From Marinobacter mobilis (lineage in GTDB: Bacteria; Pseudomonadota; Gammaproteobacteria; Pseudomonadales; Oleiphilaceae), in assembly GCF_900106945.1 (NCBI RefSeq), contig NZ_FNNE01000008.1, positions 177,729 to 241,728 on the forward strand: 64,000 nucleotides of DNA. Direction: 5' to 3'. Positions 30,861 to 41,400 of this stretch are shown here, in pieces. Made by a program: the position numbers and the translations under genes. The notes beneath the pieces were generated by a model. The model made no database searches, was not told where the DNA came from, and saw only the letters and a list, made by a program, of their open reading frames with translations. The number at the start of each line of letters is the position of its first letter. Within the stretch, counting starts at the first letter, position 1.

Positions 30861-33680
30861 ATGAGCGACTACAAGCATACCCTGAATCTGCCTGAAACCG
30901 CCTTCCCGATGCGCGGCAACCTGGCCAAGCGCGAGCCGGACATGCTCAAGCGCTGGCAGGACCTGGATGTCTACGGCAACCTGCGCAAGCAGCGGGAAGG
31001 ACGTGACAAATTCATCCTGCACGATGGCCCTCCCTATGCCAACGGCAGCATTCATATCGGTCACGCGGTCAACAAGATTCTGAAGGATATGATTGTCAAA
31101 TCCCGTAGCTTCATGGGCTACGATGCGCCATATGTGCCGGGCTGGGATTGTCATGGCCTGCCCATTGAGCACAAGGTCGAGCAGGATATTGGCAAGGCCG
31201 GGGTCAAGGTTGACTACAAGACGTTTCGTCAGGCTTGCCGTGAGTACGCCGCCAAGCAGGTTGAGGGCCAGAAGGCCGACTTTATTCGTCTCGGTGTCAT
31301 GGGTGAGTGGGACAAGCCCTACCTGACCATGGACCCCAAGGTTGAAGCCGGTATCGTTCGGGCATTGGGCAAAATTGTCGCCAAGGGCCATCTGGTGCGT
31401 GGCTACAAGCCGGTGTACTGGAGTGTGGTTGGTCAGTCGGCCCTGGCCGAAGCCGAAGTGGAATATCAGGACAAGACATCGACCCAGATTGATGTTCGGT
31501 TCACCGCAGTGGATCAGCCCAAGGCGCTGTCACTGTTTGGTACGGAGCAGGGCGAAGGCGCTGTTTCTGTAGTGATCTGGACCACCACCCCCTGGACTAT
31601 CCCTGCGAACCAGGCGGTTTCACTGAACGCCGATCTGGACTACGCCCTGGTTCAGGTGGATGCCGGAGCGGGGCCTGAGCGACTGATTCTCGCAGCCGCC
31701 ATGGTGGATGACATCATGGCGCGCTGGTCGTTGGAGGGCTTCGAGGTTCTGGGAACCTGCCGAGGCTCAGAACTCGAACACCTGGCCCTGCAGCACCCGA
31801 TCTTTGACAAGCAGGTGCCGGTAATCCTGGGTGATCACGTGTCTACCGACGCTGGTACCGGTGCTGTTCATACCGCACCGGACCACGGCATGGAAGATTT
31901 CGTGGTGGGCCAGCACTATGGCATTGGCACCCTTAACCTGGTGCAGGCCGACGGCACCTACACCTCCGCTGCAGGCGAGTTTGCCGGTATCCATGTCTAC
32001 AAGGCTGACGAGCCGGTTTGTGAGGCGCTGACCCGCGAGGGCAAGTTGGTCTTTACCGAGAAATTCCGTCACAGCTACCCTCATTGCTGGCGTACCAAGA
32101 CACCGCTGATCTATCGTGCAACACCGCAATGGTTCATCAGCATGGAGAAGGAAAATCTCCGTGCCGATGCCCTGGAAGCGATCAAGGGCGTGCGTTGGGT
32201 GCCTGCCTGGGGTCAGAACCGTATTGAGGCGATGTTCGAGCAGTCGCCGGACTGGTGTATCTCCCGCCAGCGTACCTGGGGGGTGCCAATCACCCTGTTC
32301 ATTCATAAAGAAACCCAGGAACTGCACCCGGACACTGCCAGCTTGATCGAGGCTGTGGCGAAGGAAGTTGAAGCCGGCGGCATCGACGCCTGGTACGACC
32401 TGGATGCCAGTACGTTGCTGGGAGCTGAAGCCGGTCAGTATGAGAAAGTCCTCGATACCCTGGATGTCTGGTTTGATTCCGGAGTGACCCACGACTCGGT
32501 TCTGCGTCCGCGCCCTGAACTTGGTCAGTTCCCGGCCGATCTGTACCTTGAGGGTTCTGATCAGCACCGGGGCTGGTTCCAGTCGTCACTGAAAACCTCC
32601 ATCGCGATGAATGGTGTGGCTCCGTACCGCCAGGTGCTGACCCACGGATTTACGGTGGATGGCCAGGGTCGCAAGATGTCCAAGTCCCTGGGTAACGTGA
32701 TCGCGCCTCAGGAAGTCATGAACGAGCTGGGCGCCGATATTCTCCGCTTGTGGGTATCTGCGACTGACTACAGCGGCGAAATGACCGTATCCAAGGATAT
32801 CCTGCGTCAGACTGCGGATGGCTACCGCCGCATCCGTAATACCGCCCGCTTCCTGCTGAGTAACCTCAACGGTTTTGATCCGACAGAGCACCTGGTGGCA
32901 AACGAAGACATGATTGCCCTGGATCGCTGGATGGTTGATCGCGCGTTGCAGCTGCAACAAGAGCTTAATGAGGAATACCAGAACTACGCCTTCCTGCGGA
33001 TTTTCCAGAAGGTGTACAGTTTCTGTGAAGCCACGCTGGGCGGTTTCTACCTCGATATCATCAAGGATCGTCAATACACCACCAAGGCCGACAGCCTCGC
33101 CCGTCGTTCCTGCCAGACCGCGATGTACCATGTTGCCGAGGCATTGGTGCGCTGGATTGCCCCGATTCTCAGCTTTACCGCTGATGAGATCTGGCAGCAT
33201 CTGCCCGGTGAACGCGGCGATACCGTGTTCTACGAGACCTGGTACGAAGGCCTGACCGCTTTGCCTGATGCCGAAGAGCTTGGCCGTGAATACTGGCGTG
33301 AAATCTACAGCGTTAAGGAAGCCGTGAACAAGTGCCTGGAAGACGCCCGTGGCCGTGGCGAGATCAAGGGTTCTCTCAGTGCGGAAGTGACGCTCTACTG
33401 CGAAGGCCAACTGGCTGAAAAGCTGGGTCATCTGGGGGAAGAGCTGCGTTTTGTTCTGATCACGTCGGAAGCCACGGTCAAACCGGTTTCCGAGGCCGAA
33501 GGTGCCGAGCAGACGAACCATGAAGGCTTGCTGGTCAAGGTTCAGGCGACTGGACACAGTAAGTGCGAGCGTTGCTGGCATCACCGCGAGGATGTTGGCC
33601 AGAACGAGCAGTTTGGCGATCTCTGTGGCCGCTGTGTCGACAATGTGGAAGGGGCCGGTGAAGCCCGTTCGTTCGCCTGA
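30861..33680 (+). CDS. ileS: isoleucyl-tRNA synthetase
   Basis: IleS charges tRNA-Ile and edits valine. The 939-residue protein has HIGH at 65-68 ([15 protein letters not shown]), the CP1 editing domain ([27 protein letters not shown]), KMSKS at 605-609, and a C-terminal zinc finger (CERCWHH, then CGRC). This is the bacterial IleS type. Its TGA overlaps the lspA ATG, so the downstream genes form one operon. Confidence 0.98.
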   Translation: MSDYKHTLNLPETAFPMRGNLAKREPDMLKRWQDLDVYGNLRKQREGRDKFILHDGPPYANGSIHIGHAVNKILKDMIVKSRSFMGYDAPYVPGWDCHGLPIEHKVEQDIGKAGVKVDYKTFRQACREYAAKQVEGQKADFIRLGVMGEWDKPYLTMDPKVEAGIVRALGKIVAKGHLVRGYKPVYWSVVGQSALAEAEVEYQDKTSTQIDVRFTAVDQPKALSLFGTEQGEGAVSVVIWTTTPWTIPANQAVSLNADLDYALVQVDAGAGPERLILAAAMVDDIMARWSLEGFEVLGTCRGSELEHLALQHPIFDKQVPVILGDHVSTDAGTGAVHTAPDHGMEDFVVGQHYGIGTLNLVQADGTYTSAAGEFAGIHVYKADEPVCEALTREGKLVFTEKFRHSYPHCWRTKTPLIYRATPQWFISMEKENLRADALEAIKGVRWVPAWGQNRIEAMFEQSPDWCISRQRTWGVPITLFIHKETQELHPDTASLIEAVAKEVEAGGIDAWYDLDASTLLGAEAGQYEKVLDTLDVWFDSGVTHDSVLRPRPELGQFPADLYLEGSDQHRGWFQSSLKTSIAMNGVAPYRQVLTHGFTVDGQGRKMSKSLGNVIAPQEVMNELGADILRLWVSATDYSGEMTVSKDILRQTADGYRRIRNTARFLLSNLNGFDPTEHLVANEDMIALDRWMVDRALQLQQELNEEYQNYAFLRIFQKVYSFCEATLGGFYLDIIKDRQYTTKADSLARRSCQTAMYHVAEALVRWIAPILSFTADEIWQHLPGERGDTVFYETWYEGLTALPDAEELGREYWREIYSVKEAVNKCLEDARGRGEIKGSLSAEVTLYCEGQLAEKLGHLGEELRFVLITSEATVKPVSEAEGAEQTNHEGLLVKVQATGHSKCERCWHHREDVGQNEQFGDLCGRCVDNVEGAGEARSFA

Positions 33681-34207
33681 TGGATCATGTCATGACTGAG
33701 CAGGATTCAACAGGCTCCAAGTTACGCTGGTTGTGGCTGGCGGCGCTGGTCATTGCACTGGATCTTGGTACCAAGGCCGTGGCCAGCGCCATGCTGAGCT
33801 ACGGCGTGCCGGTGCCGGTGATGCCGCTGTTCAACCTGACCCTGCTGCACAACACCGGTGCCGCCTTCAGCTTCCTCGCGGATGCTGCTGGCTGGCAACG
33901 TTGGTTCTTTGTAGTGCTTGCGCTGGTGGTCAGTGTGGTACTGGTCGGTTGGCTGCGGGGCCTGGGACGTAACGAAACCTGGACCGCTATTGCGATCACC
34001 CTGATTCTCGGCGGTGCACTGGGTAATGTCTACGACCGGGTCATGCATGGCTATGTGGTCGATTTCCTGCATTTCTATTGGCAGGACTATCATTTTCCCG
34101 CCTTTAACCTGGCTGATACCGCCATCACCATCGGGGCAGGAATGTTGATTCTCGATATGTTCCGCAAACCGTCCGATGAATCCGGAAGGAGTAGTGATTC
34201 CAAATGA
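33680..34207 (+). CDS. lspA: lipoprotein signal peptidase (signal peptidase II)
   Basis: LspA cleaves the signal peptide from diacylglyceryl prolipoproteins in the inner membrane. The 175-residue protein has four hydrophobic segments and the two catalytic aspartates in NVYDRVMHGYVVDFLHF and NLADTAITIG. The ATG at 33680 overlaps the ileS stop (TGATG); a second ATG four codons later (33692) is an alternative start. The fkpB start overlaps its end by 4 bases. Confidence 0.96.
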   Translation: MDHVMTEQDSTGSKLRWLWLAALVIALDLGTKAVASAMLSYGVPVPVMPLFNLTLLHNTGAAFSFLADAAGWQRWFFVVLALVVSVVLVGWLRGLGRNETWTAIAITLILGGALGNVYDRVMHGYVVDFLHFYWQDYHFPAFNLADTAITIGAGMLILDMFRKPSDESGRSSDSK

Positions 34208-34656
34208 ATGAGCTTCCCGTTGACAAGGGTACTCGTGTCACCCTGCATTTTGCCCTGAAGTTTACGGACGGTCAGGTGATTGATTCCACCTTTGACAAGG
34301 AACCGGCCAGTCTCGAAATTGGCGACGACAACCTGCCGGAAAATTTTGAGGCTTACTTGCTGGGCATGAAGGCTGGAGATCAGGCGAGTTACGAAGTGCC
34401 GCCGGAAAAGGGCTTTGGTCAGACCAACCCCAACAACGTCCAGGTGTTCAAGCGCTCCGATTTCAGTGCCGAAATGGTGCTTGAGCCCGGCGTGATGATC
34501 TCCTTTGCCGATGCGCGCCAGACGGAACTGCCAGGCGTCGTCAGCCGGGTTGAGGGCGATGAGGTCACCGTGGACTTCAACCACCCATTGGCTGGGCGTA
34601 CACTGGTGTTTGAAGTGCAGGTCATTGATGTGGAGCCGGCAGGGCCGGCCCACTGA
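34204..34656 (+). CDS. fkpB: FKBP-type peptidyl-prolyl isomerase, SlpA/FkpB type
   Basis: SlpA-type proteins are cytosolic proline isomerase-chaperones with an inserted-flap domain. The 150-residue protein starts VDKGTRVTLHFALKFTDGQVIDST and shows the insertion KGFGQTNPNNVQVFKRSDF and the NHPLAGRTLVFEVQVIDV end. It overlaps lspA by ATGA and precedes ispH, the conserved ileS-lspA-fkpB-ispH order. Confidence 0.95.
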   Translation: MNELPVDKGTRVTLHFALKFTDGQVIDSTFDKEPASLEIGDDNLPENFEAYLLGMKAGDQASYEVPPEKGFGQTNPNNVQVFKRSDFSAEMVLEPGVMISFADARQTELPGVVSRVEGDEVTVDFNHPLAGRTLVFEVQVIDVEPAGPAH

Positions 34657-34692
34657 TTCGTCAATCCGCAACCGTCAATGCAGGACTCCAGT

Positions 34693-35646
34693 ATGCAGAT
34701 TCGTCTCGCTAACCCCCGTGGCTTCTGTGCCGGTGTGGATCGCGCCATCGAAATCGTCAACCGGGCGCTGGATGTATTCGGGGCACCCATCTATGTGCGC
34801 CACGAAGTGGTTCATAACAAGTTTGTGGTCAACAATCTGCGTGACCGTGGTGCGATCTTTGTCGATGAGCTGGACGAAGTCCCAGACGATCATTTGGTGA
34901 TCTTCAGTGCCCATGGCGTCTCTCAGGCGGTGCAGAATGAAGCTGCCCGGCGCGGCCTCAAGGTATTTGATGCGACCTGTCCGCTGGTCACCAAGGTTCA
35001 TATGGAGGTGATGCGCTACAGCCGCGACGGCCGCGAATGCGTGTTGATCGGGCACCAGGGGCATCCGGAAGTCGAAGGCACCATGGGCCAGTACGACTAC
35101 AGCAACGGCGGCCAGATCTATCTGGTGGAAGACGAGGCGGATGTGGCAAAGCTGGCGGTCAACGATCCGTCAAAGCTGGCGTTTGTGACTCAGACAACGC
35201 TGTCCATGGATGACACTGCACGGGTAATCGACGCCCTGCGTGAGCGCTTTCCCGATATTCAGGGGCCCCGCAAGGATGACATCTGCTACGCCACCCAGAA
35301 CCGTCAGGATGCGGTCAAGCAGCTCGCCGGAGACTGTGACCTGATGTTGGTGGTTGGCTCCCCGAACAGCTCCAACTCCAACCGCCTGCGTGAGCTGGCG
35401 GAACGGATGGGTACGCCAGCGTACCTGATCGATGACGCCAGTCAGATCGACCCAACATGGTTGAATGGCCGCAGGGCTGTTGCCGTAACCGCAGGCGCAT
35501 CGGCACCAGAGGTGCTGGTCAGCGAAGTGGTCAAACGGTTGCAGACACTGGGTGGCGAGGCGCCGCAAGAGGTCGCGGGACGGGAGGAGAACATTGTGTT
35601 CTCGATGCCGAAAGAGCTGCGGATTGATGTGGTTGAGGTGAGTTAA
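34693..35646 (+). CDS. ispH: 4-hydroxy-3-methylbut-2-enyl diphosphate reductase
   Basis: IspH (LytB) is the last enzyme of the MEP isoprenoid pathway and carries an iron-sulfur cluster. The 317-residue protein has cluster cysteines C12 ([10 protein letters not shown]), a second in [11 protein letters not shown] and a third in [10 protein letters not shown], plus the SSNSNRL motif. The ATG at 34693 gives [12 protein letters not shown]; an in-frame ATG five codons upstream (34678) is less typical. It ends the ileS operon and abuts the pilus locus, as lytB does in P. aeruginosa. Confidence 0.96.
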   Translation: MQIRLANPRGFCAGVDRAIEIVNRALDVFGAPIYVRHEVVHNKFVVNNLRDRGAIFVDELDEVPDDHLVIFSAHGVSQAVQNEAARRGLKVFDATCPLVTKVHMEVMRYSRDGRECVLIGHQGHPEVEGTMGQYDYSNGGQIYLVEDEADVAKLAVNDPSKLAFVTQTTLSMDDTARVIDALRERFPDIQGPRKDDICYATQNRQDAVKQLAGDCDLMLVVGSPNSSNSNRLRELAERMGTPAYLIDDASQIDPTWLNGRRAVAVTAGASAPEVLVSEVVKRLQTLGGEAPQEVAGREENIVFSMPKELRIDVVEVS

Positions 35647-35665
35647 GGTCTTTCGAATTTCCTGC

Positions 35666-35710
35666 AGGGGGAGGCTGGAAAGTGTGATGTAAGTTGCTAA
35701 TTCTCCCCCT
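35666..35710 (+). terminator. possible long-loop hairpin after ispH
   Basis: AGGGGGAG (35666-35673) pairs with CTCCCCCT (35703-35710), but the loop is 29 bases and the T run is weak. It lies just upstream of the LytTR boxes. Confidence 0.3.
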
Positions 35711-35715
35711 TGCTC

Positions 35716-35745
35716 TCCGTTTATCCTCTCTGACACACCGTTTAT
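35716..35745 (+). promoter_or_regulatory. pair of LytTR (AlgR-type) boxes upstream of fimU operon A
   Basis: TCCGTTTAT (35716-35724) and ACCGTTTAT (35737-35745) both fit the LytTR half-site [TA][AC][CA]GTTN[AG][TG] at every position. They are direct repeats with a 12-bp gap, so 21 bp centre to centre (two helical turns), exactly the LytTR layout. The P. aeruginosa fimU operon is under AlgR, a LytTR regulator, so the same control is likely here. Confidence 0.65.
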
Positions 35746-35811
35746 CGCCCCATCATGGTCAGTTACATTGCCGGCAGTTAACCTTAAGGTGGCTGAAAAT
35801 GGAAACTGACC

Positions 35812-36321
35812 ATGAATTTTCTCAAAAAATCCCGCGGATTTACTCTCATTGAGCTTATCGTCACGATAGCTGTGTTTGGCGTGATCATCGCATTAGCGGC
35901 GCCGTCTTTTCAGAATATGGTGATCTCTAATCGAGTCGCCTTTGATCGTGATGAATTTTTTAACCTGTTGCAGTTTGCCCGCAGTGAAGCCATCAAAAAT
36001 GGCACGGCCGTCACCATCTGCAAATCTTCCAACGGCAGCAGTTGCGACAACTCACTCGGTTGGAACGGTGGTTGGCTTCTATTTGCCGACACTGATCGTG
36101 ATGGCGTTCTGGATGCCTCTGGCGACAAAGTCATCAAATCAGTTGATCCACTTGAAGGCCTGGTGGTTGTTACCCAGAGCAATGGTGACAATCTAGTGAC
36201 GTTTGAAAGCCGTGGGCTATTGATCGATGGGGATGGGGTCTTTACGTTTTCGCATTCTGCTGGTGCTCAGTTCACCAAATCAGTGGACTTGGGGATAACC
36301 GGCAGGGCAACGAAAGGATGA
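35812..36321 (+). CDS. fimU: type IV minor pilin FimU, cluster A
   Basis: FimU-type pseudopilins help prime pilus assembly as part of the tip complex. The 169-residue protein has a short basic leader and prepilin site G|FTLIE with Glu at mature position 5, a hydrophobic helix, and a GspH-like globular domain (GGWLLFADTDRDGVLD). It is the first gene of cluster A, 165 bp after ispH and just downstream of the LytTR boxes. The pilV ATG overlaps its stop. Confidence 0.9.
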   Translation: MNFLKKSRGFTLIELIVTIAVFGVIIALAAPSFQNMVISNRVAFDRDEFFNLLQFARSEAIKNGTAVTICKSSNGSSCDNSLGWNGGWLLFADTDRDGVLDASGDKVIKSVDPLEGLVVVTQSNGDNLVTFESRGLLIDGDGVFTFSHSAGAQFTKSVDLGITGRATKG

Positions 36322-36806
36322 CTGTTATGGCGAGAATTAACGCCCAGCGTGGGGCGGGTCTGATCGAGGTATTGGTCGCTGTGCTGGTGCTTGCGGTTGG
36401 TCTCTTGGGATTAGCGGGTTTACAGACGCAAAGTCTTCGTTTTAACAACGAAGCTTACTTTCGCACGCAAGCCAGCCTTCTGGTTATGGATATGGCTGAT
36501 CGGATGAGAACCAATATGGAACAGGTGCGAGAGCAGGTCAGTACCTACACCATTGAGAAAACAGATACGGTCCCAGTAACGGTAAGGTCCTGTCAGACCA
36601 GTGTTTGCAATGCCAGTCAGTTGGCTGAGTTTGATTTTCAGCAGTGGCGCCAGCGAGTGGACCAGGTGCTGCCGGGGGCCACGGTTGAGGTTAAGCCTGA
36701 TTCTGCGGGGGTGGGTACGCCATGGCGGGGTTTTACGATCACTATTGAATACGAGAGTACAGATAGCCCTACGCCACAGGTACTTAGTTATAGAGTTAGG
36801 ATATAG
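36318..36806 (+). CDS. pilV: type IV minor pilin PilV, cluster A
   Basis: PilV is a core minor pilin that links the tip complex to the shaft. The 162-residue protein has QRG|AGLIEVLVAV, with Glu at mature position 5 if cut after the first Gly, and the GLLGLAGLQ end of the helix typical of PilV. Start ATG at 36318 overlaps the fimU stop by 4 bases; ATG at 36327 is also possible. pilW follows 11 bp later. Confidence 0.9.
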   Translation: MTVMARINAQRGAGLIEVLVAVLVLAVGLLGLAGLQTQSLRFNNEAYFRTQASLLVMDMADRMRTNMEQVREQVSTYTIEKTDTVPVTVRSCQTSVCNASQLAEFDFQQWRQRVDQVLPGATVEVKPDSAGVGTPWRGFTITIEYESTDSPTPQVLSYRVRI

Positions 36807-36817
36807 GGACTTCCTTT

Positions 36818-37864
36818 ATGAAAGATCTATTTGCTTTAAACCGGCAATCCGGGTTGTCGCTCGTGGAGTTGATGATTGCCTTGGTCCTTGGGCTCATTCT
36901 GTCGGCTGGTGTCATCACAATATTTATATCTGCAAAACAGGATTATCAGCTGCAGGATGCAGTTTCCCAGATTCAGGAGAACGCACGCTTTAGTCTGGAA
37001 TTTCTTGCTCGGGATATCAGGATGGCCGGTTACTCTGGCTGTTCCAATGATATGCCAACGGCAAACTCCATTGAGAACGCACCGGCGAATGTCGGCGACT
37101 ATGATAGCGGCATCAACGGTTATGATGGTGATAACGGTACGTTGCCTTCTACCTTCACCAATGCCCTCGCGGGCACCGATGCCGTTGTTATTCATACTGC
37201 AAATGTCGCTTCTGATCTTCAGGTTCAGAATCATAACCCTAATGCCGCTCAGATTGATGTTACGACCGATCATAGTTTTAAGCCCGGCGCCATCATGATG
37301 ATTGTTGATGCAAACTGTTCGAACCGCGGAATTTTTGTTATGTCGGGGCCAACGAACAACAATGACAATGCGGACAACGTGGTTCACAACACGGGGCAGA
37401 CCTTCTCCTATGGCAGTGTGACAGGTGTCACTAATTGCACCAAAGCGCTCAAGGGCGAGTTTGATTGTGACAACATGGCGGGTGCATCGAATACGGCATA
37501 CTCGGATGGCTCCAGTGTCTTTGGTATTACCTCCGTTGGCTACTACATCCGTGACCCCGCGCTGGACGCGACCATCTCCTCACCCACGTTATACCGTGTT
37601 GATTTTTCCAGTGACTATATCGTTGGCGCCGCGGATAGCATGCAGCCACTGGTTGAAGGTGTTTCGGATATGGATGTTCTTTACTGTGTTAAAAATGGCG
37701 CTGAAGTGCAGTACAAAACAGCCGACGCCGTTGAAGCTGCTGGCGAATGGTCTCAGGTGGTAGCGGTAAGACTGGAAGTGGAGGCCGAAAGCATCACTCA
37801 AGTTGACGGAGCTCCGCTGACCCGTACGTTTGTTCGAACTATTCAGTTGAGGAATCGCGGATGA
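36818..37864 (+). CDS. pilW: type IV minor pilin PilW, cluster A
   Basis: PilW is a larger minor pilin (348 residues here). Prepilin site QSG|LSLVELMIAL with Glu5, the VITIFISAKQDYQLQDAVSQIQENARFSLEFLARDIRMAGYSGC region is the PilW hallmark. The C-terminal two thirds are variable and rich in Asn/Asp/Thr. The pilX ATG overlaps its stop by 4 bases. Codon use appears more AT-rich than in the flanking housekeeping genes. Confidence 0.92.
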   Translation: MKDLFALNRQSGLSLVELMIALVLGLILSAGVITIFISAKQDYQLQDAVSQIQENARFSLEFLARDIRMAGYSGCSNDMPTANSIENAPANVGDYDSGINGYDGDNGTLPSTFTNALAGTDAVVIHTANVASDLQVQNHNPNAAQIDVTTDHSFKPGAIMMIVDANCSNRGIFVMSGPTNNNDNADNVVHNTGQTFSYGSVTGVTNCTKALKGEFDCDNMAGASNTAYSDGSSVFGITSVGYYIRDPALDATISSPTLYRVDFSSDYIVGAADSMQPLVEGVSDMDVLYCVKNGAEVQYKTADAVEAAGEWSQVVAVRLEVEAESITQVDGAPLTRTFVRTIQLRNRG

Positions 37865-38466
37865 GTAGTGCACACCTGCAACGGGGAAGTGTGTTGATAG
37901 TCAGCTTGATCTTTCTGCTGTTGTTAACACTGGTCGGAATCAGTGGGATGAACATGACCAGCCTCGAAGAGAAAATGACGGGGAATTTTCGAGACCATGA
38001 TCTTGCCTTTCAGGCTGCAGAGGCCGCGCTGATTGAAGGTGAACAGTATGTCGAAGAAAATTTCGACATTCGTTTTGCTTTAACCAATCCAGCGTGTACT
38101 GGGGCTAATTGCTACACGGCCTCTTGCACCAACGGATTGTGTTTCTATGGGACCTTTGAAAACTCTTCCACTCCGGTACCGGACTGCAACGCTGGAACCA
38201 CAAAGGAATGGGAAGACAATGCGATTTGGACCAACGCGACAAAACATCGGGTGGTTGCTAGTGGAAACCAACTGGAAGGCACGGTTGAGAACGCTCGTTT
38301 CATTATTGAGTTTCGTTGTTTTGTTCCCCGGGATTCACAGAATGCCTCGCCAGACCCAGATGTGTTTGCTCAGTGGACGCCAGCCTTTCGGATAACGGCA
38401 TTGGCAAGTGGTGCGTCTACGGATTCCCAAGTGATGCTGCAATCAACTTACAAACTGGTGCAGTGA
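37861..38466 (+). CDS. pilX: type IV minor pilin PilX, cluster A
   Basis: PilX is the GspK-like minor pilin thought to cap the tip complex. The 201-residue protein has QRG|SVLIVSLIFLLLLTLVG without Glu5, as expected for PilX, and the conserved FRDHDLAFQAAEAALIEGE motif. Several cysteines in the globular part (CTGANCYTASCTNGLCFYG) may form disulfides. It overlaps pilW and precedes pilY1 by 22 bp. Confidence 0.9.
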   Translation: MSSAHLQRGSVLIVSLIFLLLLTLVGISGMNMTSLEEKMTGNFRDHDLAFQAAEAALIEGEQYVEENFDIRFALTNPACTGANCYTASCTNGLCFYGTFENSSTPVPDCNAGTTKEWEDNAIWTNATKHRVVASGNQLEGTVENARFIIEFRCFVPRDSQNASPDPDVFAQWTPAFRITALASGASTDSQVMLQSTYKLVQ

Positions 38467-38488
38467 AAACTGTGCCGGGAGAGCTGAA

Positions 38489-41400
38489 ATGAAAAAATTG
38501 ACGAAGTTCTTGTTTGTTTCCAGCCTGGTTTTGCTCGCCCAGGGCGCAGGTGCGGTGACGGTTAACTCGGATTTACTGAGTTCCGGCGACTTTACATTGC
38601 AGCCACCGGTGTTGACTGCACGGGAAACGCCTTTGGTCATGCTAGGCTTGTCTGTTGATAATCAGTTGTTTTATAAGGCATATACTGACTATACCGATAT
38701 AGATAGTGATGGTTTGCTGGACACCACCTACAAAGGTGGCTTTGACTATTTTGGCTATTTTGATAGCAAATGGTGTTACGACTACGACGAGACGAATAAG
38801 GTATTTACCCCTGACGTTTTGGCCACCGGGCCCAATGGCCACAGCTGTGATGGAAGTAACTGGAGTGGGAATTTCCTTAACTGGGCGACTATGACGCGAA
38901 TTGATATTCTGCGTCGGGTGCTCTATGGCGGACAACGCTCAACCGATACTGACAGTGGAACCATTCTTGAACGGGCCTACATTCCCAGTGATGTTCATGC
39001 TTTTGCCAAGGTATACAGTGGGAGTGATATCAACACGCTTACCCCTTTTTCATCGGCAGAATTGACCAACGGTACGCTGACTATCTGTAATGTGTCTTCG
39101 GCCCATCCATACACGTCCACGAGTCTTCCGGAAATGAGATTGGCCAGCGGTAATTACCGGCGTTGGTCCATCAATGAAGCGACGCAGTGTCAGTGGGACT
39201 CTGGAGACAACGCTCCTCCCAGCGTGGAAAGGCTGAACGAGCGCGTTGTTCGTGTTCAGGCCTGTGTGGCCGGAAAAGATGCTGACAGTGCCGATTGTAA
39301 AGCCTATTCAAATGGTACGGTTAAACCGGTTGGATTGTTGCAGCAGTATGGTGATTCTGGCGAGCTCAAGTTTGGTCTGATCAGCGGAAGCTACGAGAAT
39401 TACGTCTCGGGAGGGCGGTTGCGTAAGAACATTGGCTTCATCGGCTCCAACCCTGATCCGGCCTTGGATGAAGTCAGCCAGAGCTCAGGCCGCTTCAATG
39501 CGGTGGACGGTATTATTTCCTCAATAGATTCTCTGAGAATTATCGGTTGGAACGGATCGACTTACACCGAAGCGTACGCATGCGGCGACTTCGTGATAAG
39601 TGTTGACGATTTTGAAAGTAAGACAAAGCCTTGTCGTGACTGGGGCAATCCGGTTGCTGAAATTTATGCCGAAGCCGTGCGTTACTTTGCCGGTGCGACG
39701 GCGCCCACGGCTGCGTACTCTTCCGGTAGCGATACCACCTACATTGCAGCCCTGAAAGATGCGACCTGGCCTGCAAGCCTTGGGGTTAACCCGTTGAATG
39801 CCAACACCGCTTGCGCGGCATGTTCCATCATCATGATTTCGTCCGGTGTAGGCTCCTTTGACGGCAATGAGCTGGACTCGGTTGCCGATATCGAAGGGCT
39901 CTCCGGTGTTACTGACGTTGCGGCCAAGACGGATGCGGTGGGTGTGTCAGAGTATGGTTCATTCCCTCAAAGCTTCCTGATTGGGGATGATTCCGTGGCT
40001 GGGAATAACAACGAAAACTTACTGTGTACCTCTAAAACAATCGCCGGTCTTAGTAAGGCTTTCGGACTCTGTCCTGAAGCACCTGCATTGGAAGGCGGGT
40101 TTCTGATAGCCGGGCTTGCGAACCACGCCAAGACAACGGATCTTCGTACGGATGCCGGAATGACTGGGCGTCAATCCGTGGATACCTACGGAGTGGAGTT
40201 ATCCGAATCTGCTCCCAAAATTGATATCAAAGCGGGGGCAGGGCTCATCAGTTTCCTGCCCGCATGTCAGGCCGCAGAAACCAACGGAAATGACTGGAGT
40301 CCTTGTAGTCTTTTTGATGTCGAAGTGCTGAAGACCGAGAGGAATGCCGAAGGCAATATCGTGTCCGGAACGCTGTTGTTCTACTGGGAAGCGTCATCTT
40401 GGGGCAGTGACTACGATCTGGATGGTGCTCAGGTGGTAAGCTTCTGTGTTGGGGGCAGCAGTAGCGCCTGTGATTCGGGATTCACGGATGATCGTACTGG
40501 AGCAACGTATGATGACTCCGTGGTCGAAAGTGGTCGTGTCCGTTTTACCCAGGGGGTGGCGTATTCCGCTGCTGGCCGTAAGATGCGATTTGGAATTGTC
40601 GTCTCCGGAAGTGAAGGCAATGATGGCGTGGGGGACTGGCTGGAGCGTCCGGGAGGTCAGAATCGCAACGATCTTTGCCAGTTAAGCTTTCTTGGAGACG
40701 ATGGCAACCCCGTGATGCCTATCCCCAATGATACGGCAGCCGCAGAGGCCGGGTGTACCGACTCTCAAAACGACTACGCCTACAACCCAGAGGATGACTC
40801 TTATGAACCTTCTGCGACTCCCGGGGCAAATGTTCTGACTAAACCGTTGTTGCTGGCGGCCAAATACGGTGGTTTCAGAGACCTTGATGGCAGCGGCGAT
40901 CCTTCCTACAACGGTTCTGTCACTGACACCCGGGAGTGGGACCTGGTTAACAACCGTACGGGGGCTAATGGGCGTGACGGTGTCCCGGATAACTACTTCT
41001 ATTCAAGCAACCCTGGATTGCTCGCGGGGCAATTGCAGCGGATCTTTGCTTCGTTGGTGGCTCGGACGGCCTCCGGTACTAATGCCGCGGTAGTAGCCAA
41101 TACCAGTTCTGGAATTGGTGCCGTTTACCAGGCCTTATACCAGCCAAGGTATTCTCTGGGATCCCAGACTGTTACCTGGACCGGAACTCTTCGGGGGATC
41201 TTTATCGATGATGCCGGAAATTTGCGGGAAGATTCTAACGGTAATGCTCAGCTGGATGATTATGCGACCGACAAGCGCGTTGGGTTGTACTTTGATCCAA
41301 GCCTGGAAAAGACGTTTGTCCAGCGATACGCCCAGGACGTAAACGGCAACTTTGTACCCAGTGGTGCGCCTGTTGACGTTCATGAACTGAAGCCTATCTG

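Noticed and set aside
35647..36000. sigma54 promoter for the minor-pilin operon
   Set aside because: No TGGCAC-N5-TTGC match was found before cluster A or cluster B, despite pilR nearby.
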